Shown one piece after another: positions 35,732 through 43,714 of a stretch of 64,000 nucleotides of DNA. The translations under genes and the position numbers were made by a program. Numbering within the stretch: the stretch's first letter is position 1; each line of letters opens with the position of its first letter. This DNA is from Niveispirillum sp. SYP-B3756 (GTDB lineage: Bacteria; Pseudomonadota; Alphaproteobacteria; Azospirillales; Azospirillaceae): the NCBI RefSeq assembly GCF_009495745.1, contig NZ_WIDQ01000005.1, forward strand, positions 113,201-177,200. The letters run 5' to 3'. The notes below the pieces were generated by a model, which worked only from the letters and a program-made list of their open reading frames with translations, did not search any database and was not told the DNA's origin.

Positions 35732-35955
35732 CCCTAAAGATTTCCCAGTTGCGAACGCTAACCAATCATGCCGCGCTGCGCAAGCGGGCGGCGATAGCGC
35801 AAGAAGCGGCGAAATAGTTACCCGCTGATTGCATTTCAGCATTGCATTGCCTGTGCGCTCCGGCTCAGAACTAGGGCCAACCGCAAGCGGCGGCGGGGTC
35901 TCTTCCCAACCGCACGCACATGACGGACAGGATGCGGACGGAAAAAGGGTTTGAA

Positions 35956-37350
35956 ATGAGGGCGGAACAGGAAGCGGCCAGCGGGCTGCTGCCGGCACTG
36001 GGACCGGTGCAACTGGTATTGCTGGGGGTCGGCTGCATCATCGGGGCCGGCATTTTCGTCATCACCGGGTCGGCGGCGGCGCAATATGCCGGGCCGGCGG
36101 TGGTGGTCTCTTTCCTGCTGGCGGCCTTGGCCTGTGCCTGTGTCGGCCTGTGCTATGCCGAACTGGCCGCCATGTCGCGGGAGTCGGGCGGGGCCTATTC
36201 CTACACGCGCGATGCGCTGGGGCCGCTGCTGGGCTGGCTGGTCGGCTGGAACCTGATCATGGAATATCTGGGGGCGGCCGCCTTTGTGGCCGTGGGCTGG
36301 TCGGGCTACCTGACCGCCCTGTTCGCCACCCTGGGGATACCGCTGCCGTCCGAACTGTCGGCCGCCCCGCTGGCGGTGAAGGAAGGGGCGCTGGTGACAA
36401 CCGGTGCCATCATCAACCTGCCGGCTGTCTTCATTGTCGGTCTGGTCACCTTCCTGGCCGTCATCGGTGTGCGCCGATCGGCCTGGGCCAATACGGCCGT
36501 GGTGATCACCAAGGTGGCCGTCATCCTGGTGGTGATCGCCGTCGGTGCCTTCCATGTAAACCCGGCGCAATGGACACCGTTTGTCCCCGCCAATACCGGA
36601 GAGTTCGGCCATTACGGCATTACCGGGGTGCTGCGCGCCGCCGCCGTGGTGTTCATCGCTTATATCGGCTTTGATGCCGTGGCGACCACGGCGCTGGAGG
36701 CGCGCAACCCGCAGCGCGACGTGCCCATCGGCATTCTGGGGTCGCTGGTCGTCTGCACCCTGCTTTATATCGGCATGGCGCTGGTGCTGACCGGCATCGT
36801 GCCTTATGCCGAACTGAATGTGCCGCACCCGGTGGCGCTGGCGGTGGAACGGATGGGCCCGTCCTGGCTCTGGCTGGAATCGCTGGTTTCGCTGGGGGCC
36901 GTGGCCGGGCTGACCTCCGTGGCGCTGGTGCTGCTGCTGGCGCAGCCGCGCGTGTTCTATGCCATGGCCCAGCATGGCATCATGCCGGCCGTCTTCGGCA
37001 AGGTGCACAAGACCTGGCGCACACCGTATGTCGGTACGCTGATCACCGGCGGGGCCGCCATGGTGCTGGCCAGCCTGTTCCCCATTGACCTGCTGGCGGA
37101 ACTGGTCTCCATCGGCACGCTGGTGGCCTTCATGGCCGTGTCGGCCAGCGTGCTGGTGCTGCGCCGCACCCGGCCGGATGTGCCCCGGCCCTTCCGCACG
37201 CCGCTGGTGCCGATCATCCCGGTGATCAGCATCCTGACCTGTGCCGGGCTGATGTATTACCTGCCGGGCGATACCTGGGCGCGGCTGGTCATCTGGCTGG
37301 CGCTGGGGCTGATCGTCTATTTCTTCCGCCGGAACAAGACGAAAGCGTAA
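35956..37350 (+). CDS. APC-family amino acid permease
   Basis: About 464 residues with twelve or more membrane helices. The first-helix motif is LGVGCIIGAGIFVITGSAAA, followed by CYAELAAMSRESGGAYSYTR and WNLIMEYLGAAAFVAVGWSG. IAYIGFDAVATTALEARNPQ is the helix 6 region of the cationic amino acid transporter (YfnA/CAT) branch. The start at 35956 is preceded by AAAAAGGG; ATG at 35920 would add twelve residues. It likely imports amino acids with protons. It ends at a terminator shared with the convergent oxidase gene. Confidence 0.9.
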   Translation: MRAEQEAASGLLPALGPVQLVLLGVGCIIGAGIFVITGSAAAQYAGPAVVVSFLLAALACACVGLCYAELAAMSRESGGAYSYTRDALGPLLGWLVGWNLIMEYLGAAAFVAVGWSGYLTALFATLGIPLPSELSAAPLAVKEGALVTTGAIINLPAVFIVGLVTFLAVIGVRRSAWANTAVVITKVAVILVVIAVGAFHVNPAQWTPFVPANTGEFGHYGITGVLRAAAVVFIAYIGFDAVATTALEARNPQRDVPIGILGSLVVCTLLYIGMALVLTGIVPYAELNVPHPVALAVERMGPSWLWLESLVSLGAVAGLTSVALVLLLAQPRVFYAMAQHGIMPAVFGKVHKTWRTPYVGTLITGGAAMVLASLFPIDLLAELVSIGTLVAFMAVSASVLVLRRTRPDVPRPFRTPLVPIIPVISILTCAGLMYYLPGDTWARLVIWLALGLIVYFFRRNKTKA

Positions 37351-37357
37351 GGTAGAA

Positions 37358-37381
37358 AGGGCGGGGCTGCGGCCCCGCCCT
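37358..37381. terminator. Bidirectional terminator hairpin
   Basis: AGGGCGGGGC pairs with GCCCCGCCCT around TGCG. It lies between the converging stops of the APC permease and the oxidase gene and could serve both. No strong T-run is present on either side. Confidence 0.7.
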
Positions 37382-37386
37382 GCCCG

Positions 37387-38565
37387 TTAAGCCGGCTTGA
37401 ACAGGCCAGCGATGGTGGAAAGTGCCCTTTCCGCCTCGGCCCGGTCGGGCTCCGTGCCTTCGATGCCATAGCCGTAATATTCATCCGCCCCGGTGACCTG
37501 GAATACGAACCCGTCACGCCGGGGCACGAAGGACACCTGATTGTAATAAATGCCGTAGGTCACCCCCGGTTCCGGGATGGCACGGGCCAGCTGCCCGCGC
37601 ACGGGGATCAATGTTTCATCGCGCATCAGCGCGCGCGCGCCATAGCCGGTACAGTTCACCAGCACCTTCTGCGGCACCATGGCAAACTCCGCCGGGCTGT
37701 GGAATTCCCGCACCTGAATATTGCCGCCATTGGCCAGGAATTCGGACAGCAGCAGGTGGCTATAGGCATTGATGTTGAACATCATGTTGCTATGGCCCCG
37801 CACCGTGCGATTGCCAAACGGGTGCTGGCCGGGCGCATAATCCGTGCGGCGGCCGCGCAGTTCCGGCACCATTTCCCGCGCCAGATGGGCGAATTCCGGC
37901 CGCGTATCCGGCGGCTCCGCCGTCGGGTTCAGATCGCGCACGATATATTCATCATACCATTCCACCGGACTGCCGGGCAGACCCAACAGATCCTGGAAGG
38001 CGGCGAAGGAATGGCGGCACTGCGCCGCCCATACCGCCTTAAAGGCCGGGGTGGCATATTCCGCCATGGCGATCCGCGAGTCGGGCGACCAGACGCCGGT
38101 GGCATAGGCGGAACGCACATTGGGCGGCAGTTCCTTGGCGATGATCGTCACCTTGGCCCCGGCCCGCTGCAACAGGGTGGCCGTGGTCAGGCCGATAGCC
38201 CCGCAACCAATGACGGCCACATCGCGCTGGCCGGTGGCCATCACCCGTTCCACCGCCGCCGCACCGGAGCCCCAGGAGAGCGACCAGCCGCTGCCGCCAT
38301 GGCCGTAATGGTGGATCACCTCCTTCTCGCCAATCCGCTCCCGCTCCAGCCTTGGGCCCTGGGCGCGGAAGGGGCGGGTGCAGATGGTGATACGGGTGAT
38401 GCGGTCGGTATCGGCCAGCAAGGGCGGCAGGCTGAGGACCGGCCCCTTTGGCGCCGCATTGGCCGCCATACCGGCTGGGCGGCTGGCGCAACCACCCAGT
38501 GCACCTAAGGAAAGGGCGGCCCCCGCGCCCAGCATCAACCCACGCCGCGCCAACCGCTCCGCCAT
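37387..38565 (-). CDS. Secreted D-amino-acid-oxidase-like FAD oxidoreductase
   Basis: A 392-residue DAO-family flavoprotein. The N-terminus MAERLARRGLMLGAGAALSL followed by GALGGCASRP has both an RR-containing Tat-like signal and a lipobox (LGGC), predicting export in folded form and possible lipid anchoring. FAD binding is at VAVIGCGAIGLTTATLLQRA. Further DAO-like marks are YATGVWSPDSRIA, VLVNCTGYGARALMRDETLI-PVRGQ and a late YYGYGIEGTEPDRAEAE. The family oxidises D-amino acids or similar amines to imino acids with release of peroxide. An exported version next to an amino acid permease suggests periplasmic processing of amino acids; that link is inference. Confidence 0.82.
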   Translation of the reverse strand: MAERLARRGLMLGAGAALSLGALGGCASRPAGMAANAAPKGPVLSLPPLLADTDRITRITICTRPFRAQGPRLERERIGEKEVIHHYGHGGSGWSLSWGSGAAAVERVMATGQRDVAVIGCGAIGLTTATLLQRAGAKVTIIAKELPPNVRSAYATGVWSPDSRIAMAEYATPAFKAVWAAQCRHSFAAFQDLLGLPGSPVEWYDEYIVRDLNPTAEPPDTRPEFAHLAREMVPELRGRRTDYAPGQHPFGNRTVRGHSNMMFNINAYSHLLLSEFLANGGNIQVREFHSPAEFAMVPQKVLVNCTGYGARALMRDETLIPVRGQLARAIPEPGVTYGIYYNQVSFVPRRDGFVFQVTGADEYYGYGIEGTEPDRAEAERALSTIAGLFKPA

Positions 38566-38610
38566 CGCCCGTTTCCTTATTCGATTTTGCAGTTGCGAAA
38601 CGATAGCGTT

Positions 38611-39255
38611 TCAACCCGCCCGGCGAAAGGTGAGATTATAGCGGAATGGCCCGGCCAACGGATGTTCCCCCGCCGCCACGGGTGCCACCCCATGGTAAAA
38701 GCGCCGCGACGGCCCGCCCCAGACAACGATATCGCCATGGTGCAGGGGCACCCGCTGGACCGGGCCGGTGCGGGTGCGCCCGCCGAACAGAAAAATGGCC
38801 GGCAGGCCAAGCGAGACCGAAACGATGGGATGGGCCATGTCGGCCTCGTCCCTGTCCTGGTGCAGGCCCATACGGGTGCCCGGCGCATAGCGGTTGATCA
38901 GGCAACTGTCGGGCTGGAAGCCGGGATAACCCGCCGCCCCGGCGGCACGGGCCGCCAGTTCGGCCAGGATCAAGGGCATGGTGGGCCAGGGCTGGCCGGT
39001 GACGGGATCGACAACGCCATAGCGGTAGCCGCTGCGGTCAGTCAGCCAGCCCAGGTGGCCGCAACTGGTCATCGCCACCGACATGCGCCCGCCGCCCGGT
39101 GTTTCCATCTGTCGAAACGGGGTGTGGCCGGCAACGGTCCCGATGGCCGTCAGCAACGCGCGCCCCGGCCCAGTGGCAAAGCCGGGCAGCAGCCACGCCC
39201 CTTCCGCCAAAAGGCGGGGGGAACCGGGGGAGGGATCGCCGAACAGATCCAGCAT
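38611..39255 (-). CDS. alkB: AlkB-type alpha-ketoglutarate-dependent dioxygenase
   Basis: A 214-residue Fe(II)/2-oxoglutarate enzyme that reverses alkyl lesions in DNA and RNA. Iron ligands are in GLHQDRDEADMAHPIVSVSL (HxD) and RRFYHGVAPVAAGEHPL, with the co-substrate-binding arginines in FRYNLTFRRAG at the C-terminus. GRMSVAMTSCGHLGW matches the nucleotide-recognition lid. I start at 39255 (MLDLFGDPS); the frame extends 23 codons further, but that segment overlaps the terminator hairpin of the neighbouring gene and has no family match. It lies 45 bases downstream of the oxidase start, on the same strand. Confidence 0.92.
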   Translation of the reverse strand: MLDLFGDPSPGSPRLLAEGAWLLPGFATGPGRALLTAIGTVAGHTPFRQMETPGGGRMSVAMTSCGHLGWLTDRSGYRYGVVDPVTGQPWPTMPLILAELAARAAGAAGYPGFQPDSCLINRYAPGTRMGLHQDRDEADMAHPIVSVSLGLPAIFLFGGRTRTGPVQRVPLHHGDIVVWGGPSRRFYHGVAPVAAGEHPLAGPFRYNLTFRRAG

Positions 39256-39278
39256 GGGCCAAGGCTCCGCACATGAAA

Positions 39279-39312
39279 AAGGCGCCCACCCTTCTTGCCG
39301 GGTGGGCGCCTT
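39279..39312 (-). terminator. Hairpin between fadL-like gene and alkB
   Basis: AAGGCGCCCACCC pairs with GGGTGGGCGCCTT (39279-39312), and on the minus strand the stem runs into extra Ts. It would end transcripts of the FadL-type gene just before alkB. Confidence 0.75.
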
Positions 39313-39333
39313 CCCATCAAGCACGATGCGGCA

Positions 39334-40650
39334 TCAGAATGTGTAGCGTGCCGTCAGCGCCACAATATCCACATTGCTCTTGAATTCACCGGTCAGGCGG
39401 TTGCCGGTGCTGGTGGCCACATTGATCGGGCTGTCATCCACGAAGATATGCGTATAGGCGACATCCAGCGCGATATTCTCCGTCGCCTGCCAGCCGAGCC
39501 CGGCGGAAAGCCAGGTCCGGTCACCATCGGCGATACGCGGCGTGCGGTACTGGTCACGCGTCGGGTTCTTGTCAAAGGCGATGCCGGTGCGTACCTGCCA
39601 GGCCGGATCGATCTGATAGGTGGCCCCCAGCGAATAGAACCAGGTATCCTTCCAATGCTGCTCATCCAGCGCGTCCGGCTGGGCCGGGTTGGCGAAACGG
39701 ACGCGGATTTCCTGGAAGCTGGACCAGTCGGTCCAGGCGACCGTGGCATGAAGGCCCAGGGGCCCGAATTCCTGCGTCAGGCCCAGATCAACGCTCTGCG
39801 GGGTGGAAACATTGGCTGTCACGGCGGAAGTCGGGGCAAAGGCGGCAATATTGCCGGCCGTCAGCACGGCGCGGACATTGGCCGGCGTCTCGAAGGTGCC
39901 ATCACCTTCCAGCTTATGCTTGATCTCCGACCGCCAGGACAGGCCAACGCGGGTGCCCTTCACCGGTTCATAGAGCAGGCCCAGATTGGCGCCCCAGGCC
40001 CAATCATCACCGTTCACCTTGGCATAGCCATCGGCGGATTGCGGCAGGAAGCCGGGCACGCGTCGGCCGGCCAGCACCGCGCCGAAATCCACGGCATTGC
40101 TCAACGTGGCTTCGGCGCGCTGGGCGGAGACACCGCCACCAATGGACAGGCCGGGGCGGATTTCCATCGCGGCAGCAAAATTGATGTTGATCGTCTCCAG
40201 CTTGGAATGCAGCGCATGATAGCGGCCGATCCAACCGGCATCATAATCGGTTTCCAGCCCATAGGGCGCTGTGATGGCAAAACCGGTGCGCCAATTCTCC
40301 CCTTCCGGCACATAGGCCAGGAAGGCCGCTGGCACCGGGATGGCATCGCCCGTGCGATCAGTGGCACCGGTCAGCGGCCGGCCCAGCGCATCGCGGCCCG
40401 TGCCGCGATAGGAAGATGACGGGGTGATCAGGCTGACCCCGACCTCCGCGCCGGAACGCTGCAACTGCGTCATCGCGGCCGGGTTGTTATAGACGATGGA
40501 GAGATCGCGCGCATCCGACGCGGCACCGGCAAAGGCCGTGCCCATGCCGGCGGCACTGTTTTCCCGGATCTGGAACCCGCCCGCATGGGCGGTGGTCGCC
40601 AGTGCAGCAAGGCTGGTGCCGGCGCAAAGGGCGATAGCAAGGTGACGCAT
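39334..40650 (-). CDS. FadL/OmpP1/TodX-family outer-membrane channel
   Basis: A 438-residue beta-barrel protein. The signal peptide MRHLAIALCAGTSLAALATT ends at AHA; the mature N-terminus GGFQIRENSAAGMGTAFAGA and SIVYNNPAAMTQL are the FadL-family hatch and signature. The barrel strands show the expected alternating pattern (DWAWGANLGLLYEPVKGTRV, LSWRSEIKHKLEGDGTF), and the final residue is Phe in ALTARYTF, the usual assembly signal. The family carries long-chain fatty acids or aromatic hydrocarbons across the outer membrane. It is divergent from the MHS-type transporter gene. Confidence 0.93.
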   Translation of the reverse strand: MRHLAIALCAGTSLAALATTAHAGGFQIRENSAAGMGTAFAGAASDARDLSIVYNNPAAMTQLQRSGAEVGVSLITPSSSYRGTGRDALGRPLTGATDRTGDAIPVPAAFLAYVPEGENWRTGFAITAPYGLETDYDAGWIGRYHALHSKLETININFAAAMEIRPGLSIGGGVSAQRAEATLSNAVDFGAVLAGRRVPGFLPQSADGYAKVNGDDWAWGANLGLLYEPVKGTRVGLSWRSEIKHKLEGDGTFETPANVRAVLTAGNIAAFAPTSAVTANVSTPQSVDLGLTQEFGPLGLHATVAWTDWSSFQEIRVRFANPAQPDALDEQHWKDTWFYSLGATYQIDPAWQVRTGIAFDKNPTRDQYRTPRIADGDRTWLSAGLGWQATENIALDVAYTHIFVDDSPINVATSTGNRLTGEFKSNVDIVALTARYTF

Positions 40651-40790
40651 CTATGACTTCCTGGCGTTTCGGTGCTCAAGGCCGGGTTGGTACCGGCGCG
40701 TTCAGGTTTTCAGGGTCGGCGCGGTGGCCGCTGCCTTACCATTTCGTAAAGGGAAGCAGATAATTCAAGCTGAAATAATTCTGCGACCAA

Positions 40791-40825
40791 GATATTTTGA
40801 TATCGGAACGATATCGGAAAGATAT
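40791..40825. promoter_or_regulatory. Phased GATAT repeats in the fadL/MHS divergent promoter
   Basis: GATAT occurs at 40791, 40799, 40810 and 40821; the last three are spaced exactly 11 bases, with GATATCGGAA repeated twice. One-helical-turn spacing suggests a regulator binding one DNA face. The surrounding 340-base gap (40651-40992) is AT-richer than the genes and contains no plausible coding frame. Confidence 0.4.
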
Positions 40826-40992
40826 GTCTCTCCAATAATTTCCTATTCCCCTCCCATAGCGAAACAGTCGGCAAGCTGTAACGCCCTCGGCTTCCCACTT
40901 GTTCCAACGTGGCGGAGCCTGTATGCGTCGGTTCCGCCCATGAACCGGTCGGCAGGCGGCCGACCGGTGAACAGAAACAGGAACAGACCGGA

Positions 40993-42264
40993 ATGCAGCC
41001 AAGCCAGAGCATGACCCGCCAGGATATCCGTACCCTGGCCCTGGCAGCCCTGGGCGGCGCGCTGGAATTCTATGATTTTATCATCTTCGTCTATTTCGCC
41101 ACTGTCGTGGGCCAACTGTTCTTCCCGCCGGAACTGCCGGACTGGATGAAGCAGCTGCAGACCTTTGGCGTCTTCGCCGCCGGCTATCTGGCCCGACCAC
41201 TGGGCGGCATCATCATGGCGCATTTCGGCGACCGGCTGGGCCGCAAACGCATGTTCACGCTCTCCATCCTGATGATGGCCCTGTCCACCCTGGGCATGGG
41301 CCTGCTGCCCACCTATGCCCAGATCGGGCTGGCGGCCCCCGTGGCGCTGCTGGCGCTGCGCCTGCTGCAGGGGGCTGCCATCGGGGGGGAAGTGCCGGGC
41401 GCCTGGGTCTTTGTGTCCGAACATGTGCCTGACCACCGCATCGGTCTGGCCTGTGGCACGGTAACGGCGGGGCTGACGCTGGGCATCCTGATCGGATCGC
41501 TGATGGCGACCGGCCTGAACCTGGTCTATAGCCCGGCAGAGGTGCAGGATTTTGGCTGGCGTATCCCCTTCCTGCTGGGCGGGGTGTTCGGCCTGATCTC
41601 CGTCTATCTGCGCCGCTGGCTGGAGGAAACGCCGGTTTTCAAGGCCTTGCAGGAACGCAAGGCCGTATCGGCCGACCTGCCCTTGCGCGTGGTGACGCGC
41701 GACCATCGCAGCGCCGTCGCCATCTCCATGGCACTGACGGGGCTGCTGTCGGTCGCCATCATCGTCTTGATCCTGATGACCCCGGCCATCTTGCAGAAAT
41801 CCTATGGTTTCGCCCCGGCCGTGGCCTTGCAGGCCAATAGTGTTGCCACCTTCTTCCTGACCATCGGCTGCATCCTGGCCGGGCTGGGAATCGACCGGCT
41901 GGGCGGCGGGCGCTTCTTCCTGCTGGCCAGCCCGGCGCTGGGCATCATGGCGCTGGCCCTGTTCATCGGCGTGGCGGCCCATCCGGGCTGGCTTTTCCCG
42001 CTTTCCGCCCTGTGCGGCCTGTCGGTCGGCATTGTCGGGGCCGTGCCCTATGTGATGGTGCGGGCATTCCCGGCAGCGGTACGTTTCACCGGCCTGTCCT
42101 TTTCCTACAATGTCGCCTATGCCGTCTTTGGCGGGCTGACGCCCATTGCGGTGACCTTGATGCAGCAGATCAGCCCGCTGGCCCCGGCCTTCTATGTGCT
42201 GGCCTTCGCCCTGGTCGGCACCGTCATCGGGCTGGTGCTGCTGCGCGGGCAGCGGCTGGGCTGA
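40993..42264 (+). CDS. MFS transporter of the metabolite:H+ symporter (MHS) type
   Basis: A 423-residue twelve-helix transporter. The start at 40993 gives MQPSQSMTRQDIRTLALAAL-GGALEFYDF, matching the family opening. The loop motif is MAHFGDRLGRKRMFTLSILM, followed by LLQGAAIGGEVPGAWVFVSE, a strong MHS/ProP mark, and RRWLEETPVF at the half junction. MHS carriers import organic acids, osmolytes or aromatic acids with protons. It is divergent from the FadL-type gene, so a linked hydrophobic or aromatic acid substrate is possible. It ends directly against the smpB stop. Confidence 0.9.
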   Translation: MQPSQSMTRQDIRTLALAALGGALEFYDFIIFVYFATVVGQLFFPPELPDWMKQLQTFGVFAAGYLARPLGGIIMAHFGDRLGRKRMFTLSILMMALSTLGMGLLPTYAQIGLAAPVALLALRLLQGAAIGGEVPGAWVFVSEHVPDHRIGLACGTVTAGLTLGILIGSLMATGLNLVYSPAEVQDFGWRIPFLLGGVFGLISVYLRRWLEETPVFKALQERKAVSADLPLRVVTRDHRSAVAISMALTGLLSVAIIVLILMTPAILQKSYGFAPAVALQANSVATFFLTIGCILAGLGIDRLGGGRFFLLASPALGIMALALFIGVAAHPGWLFPLSALCGLSVGIVGAVPYVMVRAFPAAVRFTGLSFSYNVAYAVFGGLTPIAVTLMQQISPLAPAFYVLAFALVGTVIGLVLLRGQRLG

Positions 42265-42738
42265 TCAGCCGCGTGCCCGCATCAGGCGGGCCTTGTCGCG
42301 CTGCCAATCGCGTGCCTTCTCCGCCTCGCGCTTGTCGCCCTTCTTCTTGCCCTTGGCGATGCCCAGTTCCACCTTGGCCTTGCCCCGGTCATTGAAATAG
42401 ATCGACATCGGGATCAGCGTCATGCCTTCCCGTTGGATGGCGGTCAGCATCCGCGCCAGCTCACGCTTGCGCACCAGCAGCTTGCGCGGGCGCTTTGTCT
42501 CATGCTGGAAGAACTGACCCGCCTGCCCGTATTCGGGAATATAGGCGTTGACCAGGAACAGCTCCCCATTCTGATCACCGGCATAGGATTCCACGATGGA
42601 GGCCTTGCCGGAGCGCAATGATTTCACTTCCGTACCGACCAGCATGATGCCGGCCTCGACTGTATCTTCAATGAAATAGTCGAAGCGGGCGCGGCGGTTT
42701 TGCGCCACCACCTTGCGATCGGTCTCAGCTTTCGCCAT
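42265..42738 (-). CDS. smpB: SsrA-binding protein SmpB
   Basis: A 157-residue RNA-binding protein essential for tmRNA ribosome rescue. Family blocks are [69 protein letters not shown] and the basic C-terminal tail [20 protein letters not shown] that folds in the mRNA channel. Length is normal. It lies downstream of dapA on the same strand, a common alphaproteobacterial order. Its stop abuts the stop of the convergent transporter. Confidence 0.97.
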   Translation of the reverse strand: MAKAETDRKVVAQNRRARFDYFIEDTVEAGIMLVGTEVKSLRSGKASIVESYAGDQNGELFLVNAYIPEYGQAGQFFQHETKRPRKLLVRKRELARMLTAIQREGMTLIPMSIYFNDRGKAKVELGIAKGKKKGDKREAEKARDWQRDKARLMRARG

Positions 42739-42772
42739 CGGTTATTGTTCTTCTCTCGTAACGAAATCCGGT

Positions 42773-42808
42773 CCCGGCGGCGGGAAGACAAATCCACCCG
42801 CCGCCGGG
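42773..42808 (-). terminator. Hairpin between dapA and smpB
   Basis: CCCGGCGGCGGG pairs perfectly with CCCGCCGCCGGG (12 bp, 12-base loop). It lies downstream of dapA and may attenuate readthrough into smpB; no T-run is present. Confidence 0.55.
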
Positions 42809-42817
42809 CTTTGCAGG

Positions 42818-43690
42818 TCAGATCAGACCGACCTTCACCATAGCGTCGCGTACAACGGCCTGGCCCTGTTCAGAGCAGGGCACCAGCGGCAGCCGCACCT
42901 CAGCTGAGGATTTGCCCAGCAGGCTGGCAGCGTACTTCACCGGGGCCGGGCTGGTTTCTACAAACATGGCATCGTGCAGCGGCATCAGCAGGTCGCGGAT
43001 GCGGGCCATTTCCGCCATATCGCCTTCCGCCCAGGCGTTCTGCATCTGAGCGCACAAGGCCGGGGCCACATTGGCCGTGACAGAGATGCAACCCACACCC
43101 CCCTGTGCCAGGAAGGCCGTGGCAGTAGCATCCTCGCCGGAAAGCTGGCAGAAGTCCGGACCGATTTCGGTTCGGGTGCGCAACGGACGGGCCAGGTCAG
43201 CCGTTGCATCCTTCACGCCGACAATGTTCGGCAGCTTGGCAAGCCGGGCCATGGTTGCGACAGACATGTCGATAACGCTGCGGGCCGGAATATTGTAGAT
43301 GATGATAGGGATATCGACCGCGTCATGGATGGCCTTGTAATGCTGATAAAGACCTTCCTGGGACGGCTTGTTGTAGTACGGCGTCACCACCAGTGCGGCG
43401 TCAGCGCCGATCTGCTTGGCGTGACGGGTCAGCGCAATCGCCTCCTCGGTGGCGTTGGAGCCGGTGCCGGCGATGACGGGCACGCGGCCCTTGGCCACCT
43501 CCATCGTCAGGCTGACAACCAGCCGATGCTCCTCGTGGGAGAGCGTGGGCGATTCGCCGGTGGTGCCAACCGGCACCAGCCCGTGCGTGCCCTGATTGAT
43601 CTGCCACTCGACAAAATCCTGGAAGGCTTTCTCATCCACCTTCCCGTCGCGGAACGGCGTGATCAATGCGACGATGGACCCCTTGAACAT
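42818..43690 (-). CDS. dapA: 4-hydroxy-tetrahydrodipicolinate synthase
   Basis: A 290-residue TIM-barrel lyase condensing pyruvate with aspartate semialdehyde in lysine and diaminopimelate synthesis. The Schiff-base lysine is Lys160 in [12 protein letters not shown] and the catalytic Tyr132 lies in [15 protein letters not shown], one position from the E. coli numbering. [14 protein letters not shown] and [19 protein letters not shown] are further signatures. It is divergent from the lytic transglycosylase gene with 24 bases between starts, pairing peptidoglycan precursor synthesis with turnover. Confidence 0.97.
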   Translation of the reverse strand: MFKGSIVALITPFRDGKVDEKAFQDFVEWQINQGTHGLVPVGTTGESPTLSHEEHRLVVSLTMEVAKGRVPVIAGTGSNATEEAIALTRHAKQIGADAALVVTPYYNKPSQEGLYQHYKAIHDAVDIPIIIYNIPARSVIDMSVATMARLAKLPNIVGVKDATADLARPLRTRTEIGPDFCQLSGEDATATAFLAQGGVGCISVTANVAPALCAQMQNAWAEGDMAEMARIRDLLMPLHDAMFVETSPAPVKYAASLLGKSSAEVRLPLVPCSEQGQAVVRDAMVKVGLI

Positions 43691-43714
43691 AGCAGGACAC
43701 CCCGGTCAAACCTG

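Noticed and set aside
35732-35998. N-terminal extension of kup
   Set aside because: The frame stays open but the sequence has no family counterpart and would overlap the divergent permease promoter and start.
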